Both the position numbers and the translations under genes were made by a program. The notes under the pieces are model-generated. The model had not been told where the DNA came from, made no database searches, and saw nothing but the letters and a program-made list of their open reading frames with translations. From Acidimicrobiia bacterium (GTDB lineage Bacteria; Actinomycetota; Acidimicrobiia; Spongiisociales; ZC4RG35): a stretch of 64,000 bases of DNA. Location: NCBI GenBank assembly GCA_017577575.1, contig PKRG01000003.1:1-64000 (forward strand). The letters are read 5' to 3'. Shown in pieces: positions 42,134 through 51,823 of the stretch; positions within the stretch are counted from its first letter, which is position 1; every line of letters begins with the position of its first letter.

Positions 42134-44245
42134 GTGACTCAAGACCGCCGGCCGACCATGCTCGAGAGCCTTCTGCGGCCCGAAGACCGGGCCGTGGAAG
42201 CCGTCGTCGCCCGCTATCAGCGGGTGGCCCCGGCGATCACCCGCTTCGCCCGGTCGCTCTCCGGCAACCAGGAGCTCCTGGTGCGGCTCGGCTCGGAGCC
42301 GTCGTCGTCGCCCACCGAGATCGTCTGCGACCCACGCGTCTTCCAAGCGGCGTACAACCGTAACGCCCCGGTCACCCCCGACGAGGTGGCGCTGGCGTCG
42401 GCGCTCCACGAGGTCGTCCATCTCGTGTCGACGGACCTGGACGAGCAGCGCCCGATCCCTCCCGACTGGCCCCGCATCACCGAGGACCCCCTCCCCGACG
42501 AGGAGCTCGACCTGCTCACCGCCCTCGAGAGGGCGGGCGGCCCTGTCGCCGAGAAGTTCTTCTTCGCCCTCGAAGACGCCCGCCAGGAGTGCCAGGGCCT
42601 GCGCGCCTACCCGGGCGCGCGTTCCGTGCTGGCCGACCTGTACCGGGCGGCGTTTCCCTCCGCGGTCGCCAACTCCGGCCCCCTCAGCCAGTTCGCCCTC
42701 GGCTGCTTCCTGATCGTGGGCGACTACCTCGACCGGGAGGTCCTGGAGAAGCGGTTCGAGGCTCGGGCGGCGGTGGCGTTGGACGACGCCACCGAGCTCC
42801 TCCGCGAGGCGGCGGAGGCCACCGACCCCTGGGAGATCGGGGGGATCGCCCTCAAGCTGACGGCCATCGCCCGCGCCCACGACCTCCTCACCCAGCCGCC
42901 ACCGCAGGCGACCCCCTCCCAGAAGAGGTCGGCGGAGAAACACGACGCCGAGCAAGCCGCCCAGGGCGTCGACTCGGTCCGGCTCCTCTCCCCCGTCATC
43001 CAAGACAGCGAGTCCTACCAGCAGACCCGCCGGGCCGCCCACGCCCGCTCCGGCGAGTCCGACCGCAAGGGCGCCGCCGAGACGGCCCAGGACGAGTCGA
43101 CCGACCAGCTGCTGCGCGTCAGCCAGGCTCCCCGCGTCTACCTGCCGACCGGCCAGTCGGGCCCGCTCATCGTCACCTCCGTGCCGGACGCCTTCTCCCG
43201 ATTCGCCCCGCAGGGCCGGCGGGCTCTCGCCGAGGCGGCGGCGCGGTGGGGAGTGGCCCAGCGTGACGTGTCCGGCGAGCTGTTCCCGCTCTTCGTCGCC
43301 AATCAGCGCCGCGGGCTGCGGTCCGGCTACGACCAGGGCGACATCTCCCCCCACGCCGCCCTCTTCATCGGAGCGGGCCTCTATCAGCGCCTGTACGAGC
43401 GCCGCGCCGCCCGCACCCGCCGCACCTACGCGGTGAGCCTGCTCGTCGACGCCTCCGCTTCGATGCTCATGGCCCGTCCCGTGACAGGCCCCAGCTCGGG
43501 CCGGGAACCGGCGATCACCCGACCGTGGGGGATGTCGGCGGCCCTGCTCGGGGCATGGACCCTGGCCCGGCTCGCCGACGAGCTCCAGATAGACTTCGAA
43601 GTCGCCCTGTTCAACCGGGGATTCGCCGCCCGCCCGGGCGACAGCGAGTGGTCCTACAGCCGCAGCCGTTCCGCCGCCACCGCCGGGCTGCGACGGACGC
43701 AGGGTGCGGCGGCCGACCGGCTCACCGCCACCGTCAACCACTACCTGGTGAAGCCGTTCGACCGCCGGTGGCGGGAAGCCGAGGACGTCCTCGCCGGGCT
43801 GTTCTGGACCGCCGCCGAGCCCCGGGCCGCGGCCGCCGAGGCCCGCCGCAACCCCCACGAATCGGCTCCGGTTTCGATGTTCGAGAAGGCTTCCAACGTC
43901 GACGAGTTCAACGTCATCCACGCCGCCGAGCGGATGGCGCGCCTCGGCGCGGACGTTCGCGTCCTCGTCGTCCTGGCCGACGGCATGACCCGCGGGTCGG
44001 TGGAGGCCCTCCGGGCGGCGGTGGCCGCCGTGGAGGATTCGGGCACGACCGTGCTGGGCATCGGAATCGGCGACGACACCGTCGACAACGCCTATCGGCG
44101 GGCGGAGGTGGTGGAGCGTCCCGAGCAGCTGGCCAACGCCATGGTCGAGGGCACCCGGTCGGCACTCCGGCGGAGCCTCGCCCTCCAGGGCCTGGATACG
44201 TGGTGGATCAGATCTTCCCGAGCGATGAGAAAGGAGGCGTCCTGA
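42134..44245 (+). CDS. CobT-like VWA-domain protein with HExxH motif
   Basis: 703 residues from GTG 42134 (an ATG at 42158 is an alternative). Residues 92-96 are HEVVH, with a following FFFALEDARQE block at about 142-152, a CobT-type zincin-like arrangement. The C-terminal VWA domain begins near residue 430 with the MIDAS motif DASAS at 439-443 and Asp in LADGMTRGS. CobT/CobS-type pairs couple ATPase rings to metal insertion or substrate remodelling. The next gene, a CobS-like AAA+, overlaps its stop as TGATG. Metal chelatase activity is not shown; no cobalamin genes are nearby. Confidence 0.82.
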   Translation: MTQDRRPTMLESLLRPEDRAVEAVVARYQRVAPAITRFARSLSGNQELLVRLGSEPSSSPTEIVCDPRVFQAAYNRNAPVTPDEVALASALHEVVHLVSTDLDEQRPIPPDWPRITEDPLPDEELDLLTALERAGGPVAEKFFFALEDARQECQGLRAYPGARSVLADLYRAAFPSAVANSGPLSQFALGCFLIVGDYLDREVLEKRFEARAAVALDDATELLREAAEATDPWEIGGIALKLTAIARAHDLLTQPPPQATPSQKRSAEKHDAEQAAQGVDSVRLLSPVIQDSESYQQTRRAAHARSGESDRKGAAETAQDESTDQLLRVSQAPRVYLPTGQSGPLIVTSVPDAFSRFAPQGRRALAEAAARWGVAQRDVSGELFPLFVANQRRGLRSGYDQGDISPHAALFIGAGLYQRLYERRAARTRRTYAVSLLVDASASMLMARPVTGPSSGREPAITRPWGMSAALLGAWTLARLADELQIDFEVALFNRGFAARPGDSEWSYSRSRSAATAGLRRTQGAAADRLTATVNHYLVKPFDRRWREAEDVLAGLFWTAAEPRAAAAEARRNPHESAPVSMFEKASNVDEFNVIHAAERMARLGADVRVLVVLADGMTRGSVEALRAAVAAVEDSGTTVLGIGIGDDTVDNAYRRAEVVERPEQLANAMVEGTRSALRRSLALQGLDTWWIRSSRAMRKEAS

Positions 44246-45234
44246 TGGGTGCCGAGACAGTCAAGTTCGAAGACCCGACCGGCGAGAACCCGCCGATCGA
44301 GCTGGAGCGCTTCCCCGTGCCCGACGACCCCCAGCGGGCCGCCAAGATCCCCGAGCCGGACCCCCACTACGTCGACTTGGGGATGCTGTATCGGTTCGCT
44401 CAGGTCGAGGCGGTGCGGAGAGAGGGCTACGACGGCATGGTGCCCCTGCACGTCGCCGTCCGGGGGCACATGGGGACCGGAAAGGACCACGACATCGAGC
44501 AGTTCGCGGCCCTGTTGGGCCTCCCCTACTACCGGATCCCCCTCACCGGCGAGGTGCGGGACGTGACCTTGATCGGGTCTACCCAGCTCCACGGCGACGG
44601 GATGGGAGGAACCGAGTCGCGCTGGCAGGACGGGGAGATAACCCGGGCGCTGCGGGGCCCGGCGCTGCTCAACCTCTCGGAGCTGAACGCGGCCGGAGCG
44701 GAGACCTTGTTCGCCCTCCACGGCCTCCTCGACCGCTACGGCGCTTTGGACCTGCCGACCGGCGAGACGGTGCGGCTCCGTGACGACGTCCGCATCTTCG
44801 GGACGATGAACCCGACCGACCTGCGCGACTACGCCGGCACCCAGACGCTGAACAAGGCGTTCGCCGACCGCTGGGTGATATGGGAGAAGGGCTTCCCGAC
44901 GGAGGACCAGATCCGCCGGATGCTCGAGGTCCGCTACCCGACCCTCCACAGGGACTTCGTGGAGGCCATCGCCCGGCTGGCGGTCGAGGTGAACGCCTCC
45001 TTCGACTCCCCCGACGCCGGCACCCGTGTCGAGACGCCCCTGTCGCTGCGATCGATCCTCGACCGCATCCCCACCGGGCTGCGGGTGTACGCGACGGCCC
45101 CGGACCCGCTCCGCAAGGCCTGGGAGGAGTTCGTGCTCCCCCACGTCGACCGCTACGACCGCGACCACTACGAGACCGTCTGGAACGCTGTGGTCCGCAA
45201 CGGCCCGGCACGGCGGCCGTTCTCCGACAGCTGA
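44245..45234 (+). CDS. CobS-like AAA+ ATPase with altered Walker motifs
   Basis: 329 residues behind a near-perfect ribosome site (AAAGGAGGCG). The RGHMGTGKDHDIEQFAALL block aligns with the CobS/MoxR Walker A, but Lys80 is followed by Asp81 where a Ser/Thr is normal. Walker B reads LLNLSELNAA, with Ser145 where the metal-coordinating Asp is expected. The sensor-1 region TMNPTDLRDYAGTQ is conserved. It is translationally coupled to the VWA gene. It may bind ATP weakly, act as a pseudo-ATPase, or use altered metal coordination. Confidence 0.82.
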   Translation: MGAETVKFEDPTGENPPIELERFPVPDDPQRAAKIPEPDPHYVDLGMLYRFAQVEAVRREGYDGMVPLHVAVRGHMGTGKDHDIEQFAALLGLPYYRIPLTGEVRDVTLIGSTQLHGDGMGGTESRWQDGEITRALRGPALLNLSELNAAGAETLFALHGLLDRYGALDLPTGETVRLRDDVRIFGTMNPTDLRDYAGTQTLNKAFADRWVIWEKGFPTEDQIRRMLEVRYPTLHRDFVEAIARLAVEVNASFDSPDAGTRVETPLSLRSILDRIPTGLRVYATAPDPLRKAWEEFVLPHVDRYDRDHYETVWNAVVRNGPARRPFSDS

Positions 45235-45248
45235 GTAAGTTGGGGCTC

Positions 45249-46334
45249 ATGCGCTCGTACGGGATGGGAGACCCCGAACTGGACCGGCGGATCGCCGAGC
45301 TGGTGGCCGACGCCTGCCCGAATCCCCACGCCGACCTGGTGGCGGAGATCATCACCACCGCCCTGAAGCTGCATCGCGACAACCCGAGCCGTGGCGACCT
45401 GAAGCTCGTGAACACCGCCCTCAAGGAGATGCGGTACTCGATGCTCGTGTTCTCCCGCCACACCGAGCCCAAGGTCACCGTGTTCGGGTCGGCCCGCACG
45501 CCGGAGGGGCACCCCGACTTCGTCCTCGCCGAGGAGTTCTCGCGGGAGATGGCCCGCAGGGAGTGGGGGGTCATCACCGGAGCCGGGCCGGGGATAATGC
45601 TGGCTGGGAGCCGGGGCGCGGGCATCGAACATTCCTACGGCGTGAACATCCGCCTGCCGTTCGAGGCCGACGCCAACGACCACATCAGCCCCGAGCGCAC
45701 CGTCAACTTCAAGTACTTCTTCACCCGCAAGCTCGCCTTCGTCAAGGAGTCCCACGCCTTCGCCATCTTCCCGGGAGGCTTCGGGACCCTCGACGAGATG
45801 TTCGAGTTGCTCACGTTGGTCCAGACCGGCAAATCCGACCTCCACCCGATCGTGCTCATGGAGTCGGAGGACAGCGGGTACTGGAGCCAGATCCTTCCGG
45901 TCCTGAACGAGGTTCTGACCAAAGGCGGGTACATCTCCCCCCACGACCCGACCCTCTTCAGCGTCCACCACGATCCGGTGGCGGCCGCCGACGAGCTGTG
46001 CCGCTTCTACGCCAACTACCACTCGCAGCGGTACGTGAACGGCCGGCTCGTGCTGCGCCTGCAGAAGGCCCCCGACCCCGAGACGCTGGCACGGCTCAAC
46101 GAGGAGTTCTCCGACATCGTCGCCGGCGAGCCGATGCGGGTGATCGAGCCCACCGAAGCGGAGATCGCCGACAACGACGCCCTCGACCTCGAGAGGATCT
46201 CATTCCGATTCGACCGGCGCAGCTTCGGCCGGCTGCGCCAGCTGGTCGACCAGCTCAACGACCTCGTCAGCCCGCCGGCCGTCGTCCACCCGCCGGCGCC
46301 GATGGGCGAGGAGCAGGCCGAGCGGCCCTGGTGA
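45249..46334 (+). CDS. LOG-family protein (possible nucleoside 5'-monophosphate phosphoribohydrolase)
   Basis: 361 residues, longer than typical LOG proteins (about 180-200). The centre has the LOG/lysine-decarboxylase signature AIFPGGFGTLDEMFE and GVITGAGPGIMLAGSRGAG. Extra N- and C-terminal helical regions flank it, as in other actinobacterial long LOG proteins. The substrate is unknown. It starts 14 bases after the AAA+ gene and may be part of the same transcript. Confidence 0.85.
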   Translation: MRSYGMGDPELDRRIAELVADACPNPHADLVAEIITTALKLHRDNPSRGDLKLVNTALKEMRYSMLVFSRHTEPKVTVFGSARTPEGHPDFVLAEEFSREMARREWGVITGAGPGIMLAGSRGAGIEHSYGVNIRLPFEADANDHISPERTVNFKYFFTRKLAFVKESHAFAIFPGGFGTLDEMFELLTLVQTGKSDLHPIVLMESEDSGYWSQILPVLNEVLTKGGYISPHDPTLFSVHHDPVAAADELCRFYANYHSQRYVNGRLVLRLQKAPDPETLARLNEEFSDIVAGEPMRVIEPTEAEIADNDALDLERISFRFDRRSFGRLRQLVDQLNDLVSPPAVVHPPAPMGEEQAERPW

Positions 46335-46398
46335 CCGGAAACCGCTTTCAGCGGCTCCCCGGAGCACGTTTTTCGCATATCGGGACTAGACTGGTCGG

Positions 46399-47130
46399 GT
46401 GCGTGAAATCCTTTCCGACCTGGTAGCCGAGCAGCAGTTTCTCGATCAGTCGCTCCAGCGGATCCCGATCAAGCTCTGGGACAAGGTCACTCCGGCCAAG
46501 CCTTGGACCGTCCGGGACACCATCGCCCACCTCGCCGATTTCGCCGAACTGGCAGCCGACGCGCTCACCGGGGGCGATCGGGTGAAGGAGTATCAGAACG
46601 CCACGGACCTCGACGCGCTGCGCCAGCGGGCCATCGAGAAGGGCCGCTCCATGCGTCCCCAGGACGTCATCGAGTGGTGGCGAGCGGGGCGGGCCAAGGT
46701 GGTCGAGCCGCTCTCGCACATGTCCGCCGACGACCGGGTGGAGTGGATCGCCGGGGACATGAGCGCCAAGACCTTCGCCACCTTCCGGCTGATGGAGACC
46801 TGGGCCCATGGCCTCGACATCTACCAGGCGCTCGACATCGAGGTGGAGGACACGCCCCGGATCCGCCACGTGTGCTGGCTCGGATGGAAGACGCTCCCCT
46901 ACGCCTTCAAGAACGCCGGGCTCGACTACTCCCCCATCCGGGTCGAGGTGATCGGCCCCGGCTACGCCAAGTGGGTGTACGGGCCGGAGGACGCCGAGGA
47001 CGTGATCAAGGGCCCGGCGTCCGACTGGGCGCGCATCGTGGTGCGGAGGATGCCCCCCGACAAGGCCCGGCTGAAGGTCACCGGCGAAGCGGCCGCCAAG
47101 GCGCTCGAGGTCGCCCAGGCCTTCATCTGA
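46399..47130 (+). CDS. Mycothiol-dependent maleylpyruvate isomerase (MDMPI)-like protein
   Basis: 243 residues. The N-terminal DinB-like four-helix bundle has metal-ligand His in TIAHLADFAELA and ETWAHGLDIYQALD, and the C-terminal alpha/beta domain ends with RLKVTGEAAAKALEVAQAF, the SCP-like mycothiol-binding region. In actinobacteria this family uses mycothiol in isomerisation or detoxification. Substrate is not evident. Confidence 0.82.
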   Translation: MREILSDLVAEQQFLDQSLQRIPIKLWDKVTPAKPWTVRDTIAHLADFAELAADALTGGDRVKEYQNATDLDALRQRAIEKGRSMRPQDVIEWWRAGRAKVVEPLSHMSADDRVEWIAGDMSAKTFATFRLMETWAHGLDIYQALDIEVEDTPRIRHVCWLGWKTLPYAFKNAGLDYSPIRVEVIGPGYAKWVYGPEDAEDVIKGPASDWARIVVRRMPPDKARLKVTGEAAAKALEVAQAFI

Positions 47131-47131
47131 G

Positions 47132-47932
47132 GTGACGAAGCGCCGAACCGTCCCCGGCCGTCTGGTGGGGATGGTGCACCTCCTTCCGCTTCCCGGCTCG
47201 CCCGGCTTCGGTGGCTCCTTCGCAGAGGTGGTTGCCGACGCCTCTTCCCGCGCCCGCACCCTCGCCGACGCCGGATTCCCGGCGCTCATGGTCGAGAACT
47301 TCGGGGACATTCCCTTCTATGCCGACCGGGTGCCGGCCGTCACCGTGGCAGCGATGACCCGCTGTGTGGAGGCTGTGATAGACGCCACCGGGCTCCCCGT
47401 CGGCGTCAACGTCCTGCGCAACGACGTCGAGTCGGCGCTCGCCATCGCCGCCGTCACCGGGGCCCGGTTCGTCCGGGTGAACGTCCTGGCCGGGACGATG
47501 TACACCGACCAGGGCCCGATCGTGGGCCGGGCGGCCGACGTGCTGCGCCAGCGGGCGGCGCTTTGCCCCGAGGTCGCCATATGGGCCGACGTCCTCGTCA
47601 AGCACGCCGTCCCGCCTCCGGGACTGACCCTCGCCCAGGCAGCCGCCGACACGTGGGAGAGAGCCGGAGCCGACGCCCTGATCGTCTCGGGGAGCGGAAC
47701 CGGCCACGCCCCCGACCTCGATCGGTTCCGTGAGGTGGCAGACGCCGTCCCCGACGCACCCGTCGTCGCCGGATCCGGGGCCCACCCCGGCAACGTCGCC
47801 GACCTGGCCACCCTCTGCGACCACGTCATCGTCGGCACCTATCTGGAGCGCGACGGCGTCCCCGGTGCCCCGCTCGACCCCGATCGGGTGGAGTCCTTCG
47901 CGGAGGCCGCCCGCCAGGTGGGCCTGCTGTGA
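47132..47932 (+). CDS. BtpA/SgcQ family TIM-barrel protein
   Basis: 266 residues. GMVHLLPLPGSPGFGG and AGFPALMVENFGDIPF mark the family start, with VSGSGTG and VVAGSGAHPGN phosphate-binding loops at the end. The reaction is unknown; relatives assist photosystem I assembly in cyanobacteria or occur in sugar-metabolism clusters. The GTG is 1 base after the MDMPI stop, and it overlaps the enoyl-CoA hydratase start by 4 bases. Confidence 0.8.
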   Translation: MTKRRTVPGRLVGMVHLLPLPGSPGFGGSFAEVVADASSRARTLADAGFPALMVENFGDIPFYADRVPAVTVAAMTRCVEAVIDATGLPVGVNVLRNDVESALAIAAVTGARFVRVNVLAGTMYTDQGPIVGRAADVLRQRAALCPEVAIWADVLVKHAVPPPGLTLAQAAADTWERAGADALIVSGSGTGHAPDLDRFREVADAVPDAPVVAGSGAHPGNVADLATLCDHVIVGTYLERDGVPGAPLDPDRVESFAEAARQVGLL

Positions 47933-48720
47933 GCGCCCACACCCGCCTCGAGGTCGCCGACGGCTACGCCGTCCTCACGCTGGCGCGGCCCGACATCCGC
48001 AACGCGCTGACGGGAGAAGACATGCTCGCCGAGCTGGTGTCGGTGTTCGAGTCCCCTCCGGCCGGGGTGGTCGTCGTCACCGGAGAGGGGCCGGCGTTCT
48101 CCGCCGGCGGGAACGTAAAGGAGATGGCCCGGAAGGAAGGGATGTTCGCCGGCACCCCCGCCACCATCACCGAGAGCTATCGGCGCACCATCCAACGCCT
48201 CACCCGGGCGGTCTACGCCACCGACGCCGTCACCATCGCCGCGGTCAACGGCCCGGCGGTCGGCGCGGGATTCGACCTGGTGCTGGGGTGCGACCTGCGG
48301 ATCGGCTCCACCGAGGCCTGGTTCGCCCACTCGTTCGCCGACTTGGGGATCGTGCCCGGCGACGGCGGAGCGTGGCTGCTGCCGCGGGTCGTGGGCTGGC
48401 AGCGGGCGGCCGAGATCGCGCTCACGGCGCGCCGCGTCCACGCCGCCGAAGCACTCGACCTGGACATCCTCCTCGAAGTGGTCGAACCCGCCGCGCTGCT
48501 GGAGCGGGCCACCGACCTGGCGCGTACCATCGCCTCCAAGCCCTCCCATTCGGTGCGGTTCACCAAGCGACTGCTGCGCCTCGCCCGCGCCACCGACCTG
48601 GACGCGTTCTTGGAGCTCTCGGCCGCACTGCAGGCGGTGAGCCACGCCGAGCCGGGCCACACCGCGGCCGTGGAGGCCTATCTCGAGCGCCTGACGCGCC
48701 GATCCGGCCTCAGGGAGTGA
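47929..48720 (+). CDS. Enoyl-CoA hydratase/isomerase
   Basis: 263 residues. Crotonase fold: oxyanion-hole motif FSAGGNVKEM near residue 58 and NGPAVGAGFDLVLGCDLRIG, with the second catalytic region GIVPGDGGAWLLPR. It hydrates or isomerises enoyl-CoA thioesters, presumably in fatty-acid or ring degradation. The last 11 bases overlap the convergent HD-GYP gene. Confidence 0.92.
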   Translation: MSAHTRLEVADGYAVLTLARPDIRNALTGEDMLAELVSVFESPPAGVVVVTGEGPAFSAGGNVKEMARKEGMFAGTPATITESYRRTIQRLTRAVYATDAVTIAAVNGPAVGAGFDLVLGCDLRIGSTEAWFAHSFADLGIVPGDGGAWLLPRVVGWQRAAEIALTARRVHAAEALDLDILLEVVEPAALLERATDLARTIASKPSHSVRFTKRLLRLARATDLDAFLELSAALQAVSHAEPGHTAAVEAYLERLTRRSGLRE

Positions 48721-49306
48721 CGACCGAAGCCGGCGTCGGGGGGAGCTGACCCGTCTCGCAGACGTGGTTGAAGGCGTCCACGACCATCGGGTCGAACTGC
48801 GTGCCCGAGTGCAGGTTGATCTCCTCCACCGCAACCTCCACGGGCAGCGCCGGCTGGTAGGACCGATGGCTGACCATGGCGTCGAAGGCGTCGGCGACGA
48901 GGACGATGCGGGCGAGGAGCGGGATCTCCATCCCGGAGAGACCGAAGGGGTACCCGCGCCCGTCGTAGCGCTCGTGGTGGTAGAGGATCGCCTCGGAGAC
49001 CCGCCGGTCGAAGCGATCGACCGTCATCGCGAACCCGAACTCGGGATGGCGGCGCATGTGCTCCAACTCCCAGGGGTCCAGTGGGCCGGGCTTGGAGAGG
49101 ATCGCCGGGTCGACATGGATCTTTCCGACGTCGTGGAGGACTCCCACCAGGCCCAGGCGGGCGATGTCGTCGTCATCCACCTGGAGGGTGCGGCCGAGGG
49201 CCACGGCGAGGTCGGCGACCCGATGAACGTGTCCGTGGAGGTCCTCGACGATGTGCTCCATTGCCCGGAGCAGATCGTTCTTCGTTTTTTCTTGACGGGG
49301 GCTCAT
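48710..49306 (-). CDS. HD-GYP domain protein, c-di-GMP phosphodiesterase-like
   Basis: 198 residues from the ATG at 49306. HD motif VLHDVGKIHVDP (His58-Asp59) and HHERYDGRGYPFGL with GYP at 118-120 are both intact. A single-domain protein without a sensor. It would degrade cyclic-di-GMP or a related dinucleotide. Divergent from the DUF4032 gene by about 200 bases. Confidence 0.9.
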   Translation of the reverse strand: MSPRQEKTKNDLLRAMEHIVEDLHGHVHRVADLAVALGRTLQVDDDDIARLGLVGVLHDVGKIHVDPAILSKPGPLDPWELEHMRRHPEFGFAMTVDRFDRRVSEAILYHHERYDGRGYPFGLSGMEIPLLARIVLVADAFDAMVSHRSYQPALPVEVAVEEINLHSGTQFDPMVVDAFNHVCETGQLPPTPASVVTP

Positions 49307-49504
49307 TTGAGGAATTTCTGGGAATGGGAGGCGGCTTGGGAGTTGTGTAACGGTCGCAGATATCATCGCCGTTGCCGCCTTTCCGATCCATAGGGCGGGT
49401 GACCCAGCGACCGCCGAATTCAAGGATTTCGGCTAGGTCGGCGGACCCAGATCGACGAATTGCATCCCAACTTGCGGCATCCGGAGACGATACCCTCGGT
49501 CACC

Positions 49505-50710
49505 GTGTCCACCCCGAATCTCACCGTCCGAGCCGGCCACCCCGACTTCCTGGAGCTGCCTTGGGAGGTCTCGCTCGAGGACTGGGACATCCCCGAGCTC
49601 GTCGACCTCCCCAAGGGGATCTCCCGCCACACGGTCCGGTTCGTGAGCTTTCCGCAGGGAATCTATGCGATAAAAGAGCTGAACGAAAGAGCGGCCCGGC
49701 ATGAATACGCCATTCTCCGGGAGCTGGAGGAGCTGGCGGCACCGGCGGTCCACGCCGTCGGGTTGGTCACGGGACGCAGCCCCGATCGCCACGACGAGCG
49801 GTCGGCGGCGCTGATCACCGCCTACGAGAACTTCTCCTTCTCCTACCGGGAGCTGCTCGAGGGCCCCGGCTTCGGCCAGAACCGGAGCCGGATGCTGAAC
49901 GCCTTCGCCTTCCTCCTCGTGCGGCTGCACCTACTCGGCGTGTTCTGGGGGGACTGCTCTTTGTCCAATGTGCTGTACCGATGGGACGCCGACAGCCTCG
50001 AAACGATCATGGTCGACGCGGAAACTGCCTCCATCCATCCGGGGGGATTGAGCGACGGGCAGCGCCAGGAGGACCTCCAGATCATGGTCGAGAACGTGGC
50101 CGGAGGCGTCTCCGACATCGCCGCCATGGCCGGAACGGAGCCGGCGCCAGAGGACCTGGCGATGGGGCTCGAGATCGCCGAGAGATACGAGGGCCTGTGG
50201 AGCGAGCTGGCCGACGAGGAGACGATCGGTCCCGACGAGCGGTACAAGATCGGCGAGAAGATGGCCCGGATCAACGCCCTCGGCTTCGACGTCGAGGAGG
50301 TGGAGCTGGTGCCCACGAACTCCGACAGCGAGGAGTTCCAGTTCAAGCTGAAGCTGGGCGGCCGGACCTTCCACTCGAACCGCCTGCGTGACCTGACAGG
50401 CGTCGAGGCGCTGGAGAACCAGGCCCGGGTGATCCTGTCGGACCTGTACTACTTCCAGGCCAAGGAGGGGGCCCAGGACACGCCCACGAAGAAGAACGTG
50501 TCGGCGATCAAGTGGCGGGTCACCGAGTTCGAGCCCATGATCGAGCGGCTGCGGCGTATAGAGGGCGTCAACGACCCGATCCAGGCCTACTGCGACCTGC
50601 TCCACCACCGCTATCTGATGGCGACCGAGCAGCAACGGGACGTCTCCACCCTGGAGGCGTTCGAGCACTGGCTGGCGGAGGGACGGCCCGGCTATCCACC
50701 GCCGCCGTGA
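49505..50710 (+). CDS. DUF4032/kinase-like protein
   Basis: 401 residues from GTG 49505. The N-terminal half resembles lipopolysaccharide-kinase-type folds: GVFWGDCSLSNVLYRWDADS in place of HGDxxxxN and IMVDAETASIH as the metal Asp loop. The C-terminal half is a DUF4032 domain with a YYFQAKEG and VTEFEPMIERL pattern. Function is unknown. The ribosome site is weak; a TTG at 49460 in frame is an alternative start. Confidence 0.75.
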   Translation: MSTPNLTVRAGHPDFLELPWEVSLEDWDIPELVDLPKGISRHTVRFVSFPQGIYAIKELNERAARHEYAILRELEELAAPAVHAVGLVTGRSPDRHDERSAALITAYENFSFSYRELLEGPGFGQNRSRMLNAFAFLLVRLHLLGVFWGDCSLSNVLYRWDADSLETIMVDAETASIHPGGLSDGQRQEDLQIMVENVAGGVSDIAAMAGTEPAPEDLAMGLEIAERYEGLWSELADEETIGPDERYKIGEKMARINALGFDVEEVELVPTNSDSEEFQFKLKLGGRTFHSNRLRDLTGVEALENQARVILSDLYYFQAKEGAQDTPTKKNVSAIKWRVTEFEPMIERLRRIEGVNDPIQAYCDLLHHRYLMATEQQRDVSTLEAFEHWLAEGRPGYPPPP

Positions 50711-50711
50711 G

Positions 50712-51218
50712 TCAGTGGCCGCCGCGCTTGACGCCGCCGTACTTCATGCGGGTGTCGGACATGGCGGCGGCTCTCTCGTCCTGGCGGTCGGGGTCGTACC
50801 CGGCGTCGACGATCTCCCCGATGAAGAGGGTGTGGGTGCCGAGGTCGAGCGACTGACGGACCTCACACTCGAACCAGGCAAGCGCCTCCTCGAAGATCGG
50901 GACGCCCGTCTTTCCCTCCCGTATGGGCCGGCCGTTGAGGGTCATGCCCTCTTTGGTCGCCGGCTTGGAGAACTTCACGAACACCCGGGTGTCGTCGGTG
51001 GGCCACAGGTTGACGGAGAAGGCGCCGGACTCGCTGATCAACTGGTGTGTGAGGGCCTTGTTGTCCACCCCGACCCCGACCAGCACCGGCTCCATCGACA
51101 ACTGGGTGATCCACGAAGCCGTCATGCCGTTCCAGCGGTCTCCGGACCGTGAGCCGATGAGGGCGAGGGCGTTCGGTATCTTCCACGTCACCAGGTTGAC
51201 CGTCTCCGGATCCACCAT
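50712..51218 (-). CDS. Flavin reductase-like FMN-binding protein (second copy)
   Basis: 168 residues. GDRWNGMTASWITQLSMEPV and SGAFSVNLWPTDD are FMN-binding split-barrel motifs, with GTHTLFIGEIVDAG at the end. Stops one base from the DUF4032 gene, in the convergent direction. It is unrelated in exact sequence to the copy at 24174-24689. Confidence 0.85.
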   Translation of the reverse strand: MVDPETVNLVTWKIPNALALIGSRSGDRWNGMTASWITQLSMEPVLVGVGVDNKALTHQLISESGAFSVNLWPTDDTRVFVKFSKPATKEGMTLNGRPIREGKTGVPIFEEALAWFECEVRQSLDLGTHTLFIGEIVDAGYDPDRQDERAAAMSDTRMKYGGVKRGGH

Positions 51219-51274
51219 GTCGTCGCCACTCCTGACTGATCGCGTCCGTCGCTCACCCTAACCTGGAAAGGACC

Positions 51275-51778
51275 GTGAGAATCCTGATCGCCACTACAGG
51301 CGTCCTGCCACCGGTGCCGGTCGCCGAACTCTGCAAGCGGCTGGGGGGCGAAGACGGCGAGTTCGCGGTGATGACCGTGGTCCAGGTGCCCCGGACATTC
51401 CTCGACGCCCTCGACGAGGAAGAGCGGCGCTCCCTGCTCGCCGACGACGACCGCGGCGACCCGGAGGCCAAGGCGTCCGCCTATCTGGAAGAGCGCGGCC
51501 GACGCATCGTCGACCCGATCCTGGCGGCGCTGGCGTCCCACGGGCTGGAGGCCAGCGTCCGGTTCGTGGAAGGCGACGACCCCGCCGAAGCGATCATCCG
51601 GACCGCCGAGGACTTCCAGGCCGACCTCCTGGTGATGGGAGCCACCCGCCGCCTGTTCACCGAGGAGGCGTGGCGGAGCGTCTCCGCCCGGGTCATGGAG
51701 CAGTCGCAGCGGCCGATCCTGCTGGTGCCCGGCTCCCGCATCGAGGACACTTTCGAGATCCCGCGGGTCGACGTCTGA
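51275..51778 (+). CDS. Universal stress protein (UspA)-like
   Basis: 167 residues from a GTG after GGAAAGGACC. The Usp beta-strand start MRILIATTGV and the end LVMGATRRLF...QRPILLVPGS match the fold, but the ATP-binding GxxGxnGS pattern is degenerate (TEEAWRSVSARV), so it may not bind nucleotide. Confidence 0.75.
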   Translation: MRILIATTGVLPPVPVAELCKRLGGEDGEFAVMTVVQVPRTFLDALDEEERRSLLADDDRGDPEAKASAYLEERGRRIVDPILAALASHGLEASVRFVEGDDPAEAIIRTAEDFQADLLVMGATRRLFTEEAWRSVSARVMEQSQRPILLVPGSRIEDTFEIPRVDV

Positions 51779-51823
51779 CGCCCGCCGAAAATCTGTCCCA
51801 CCCCTCCCGTACGTTGGCGGCAT

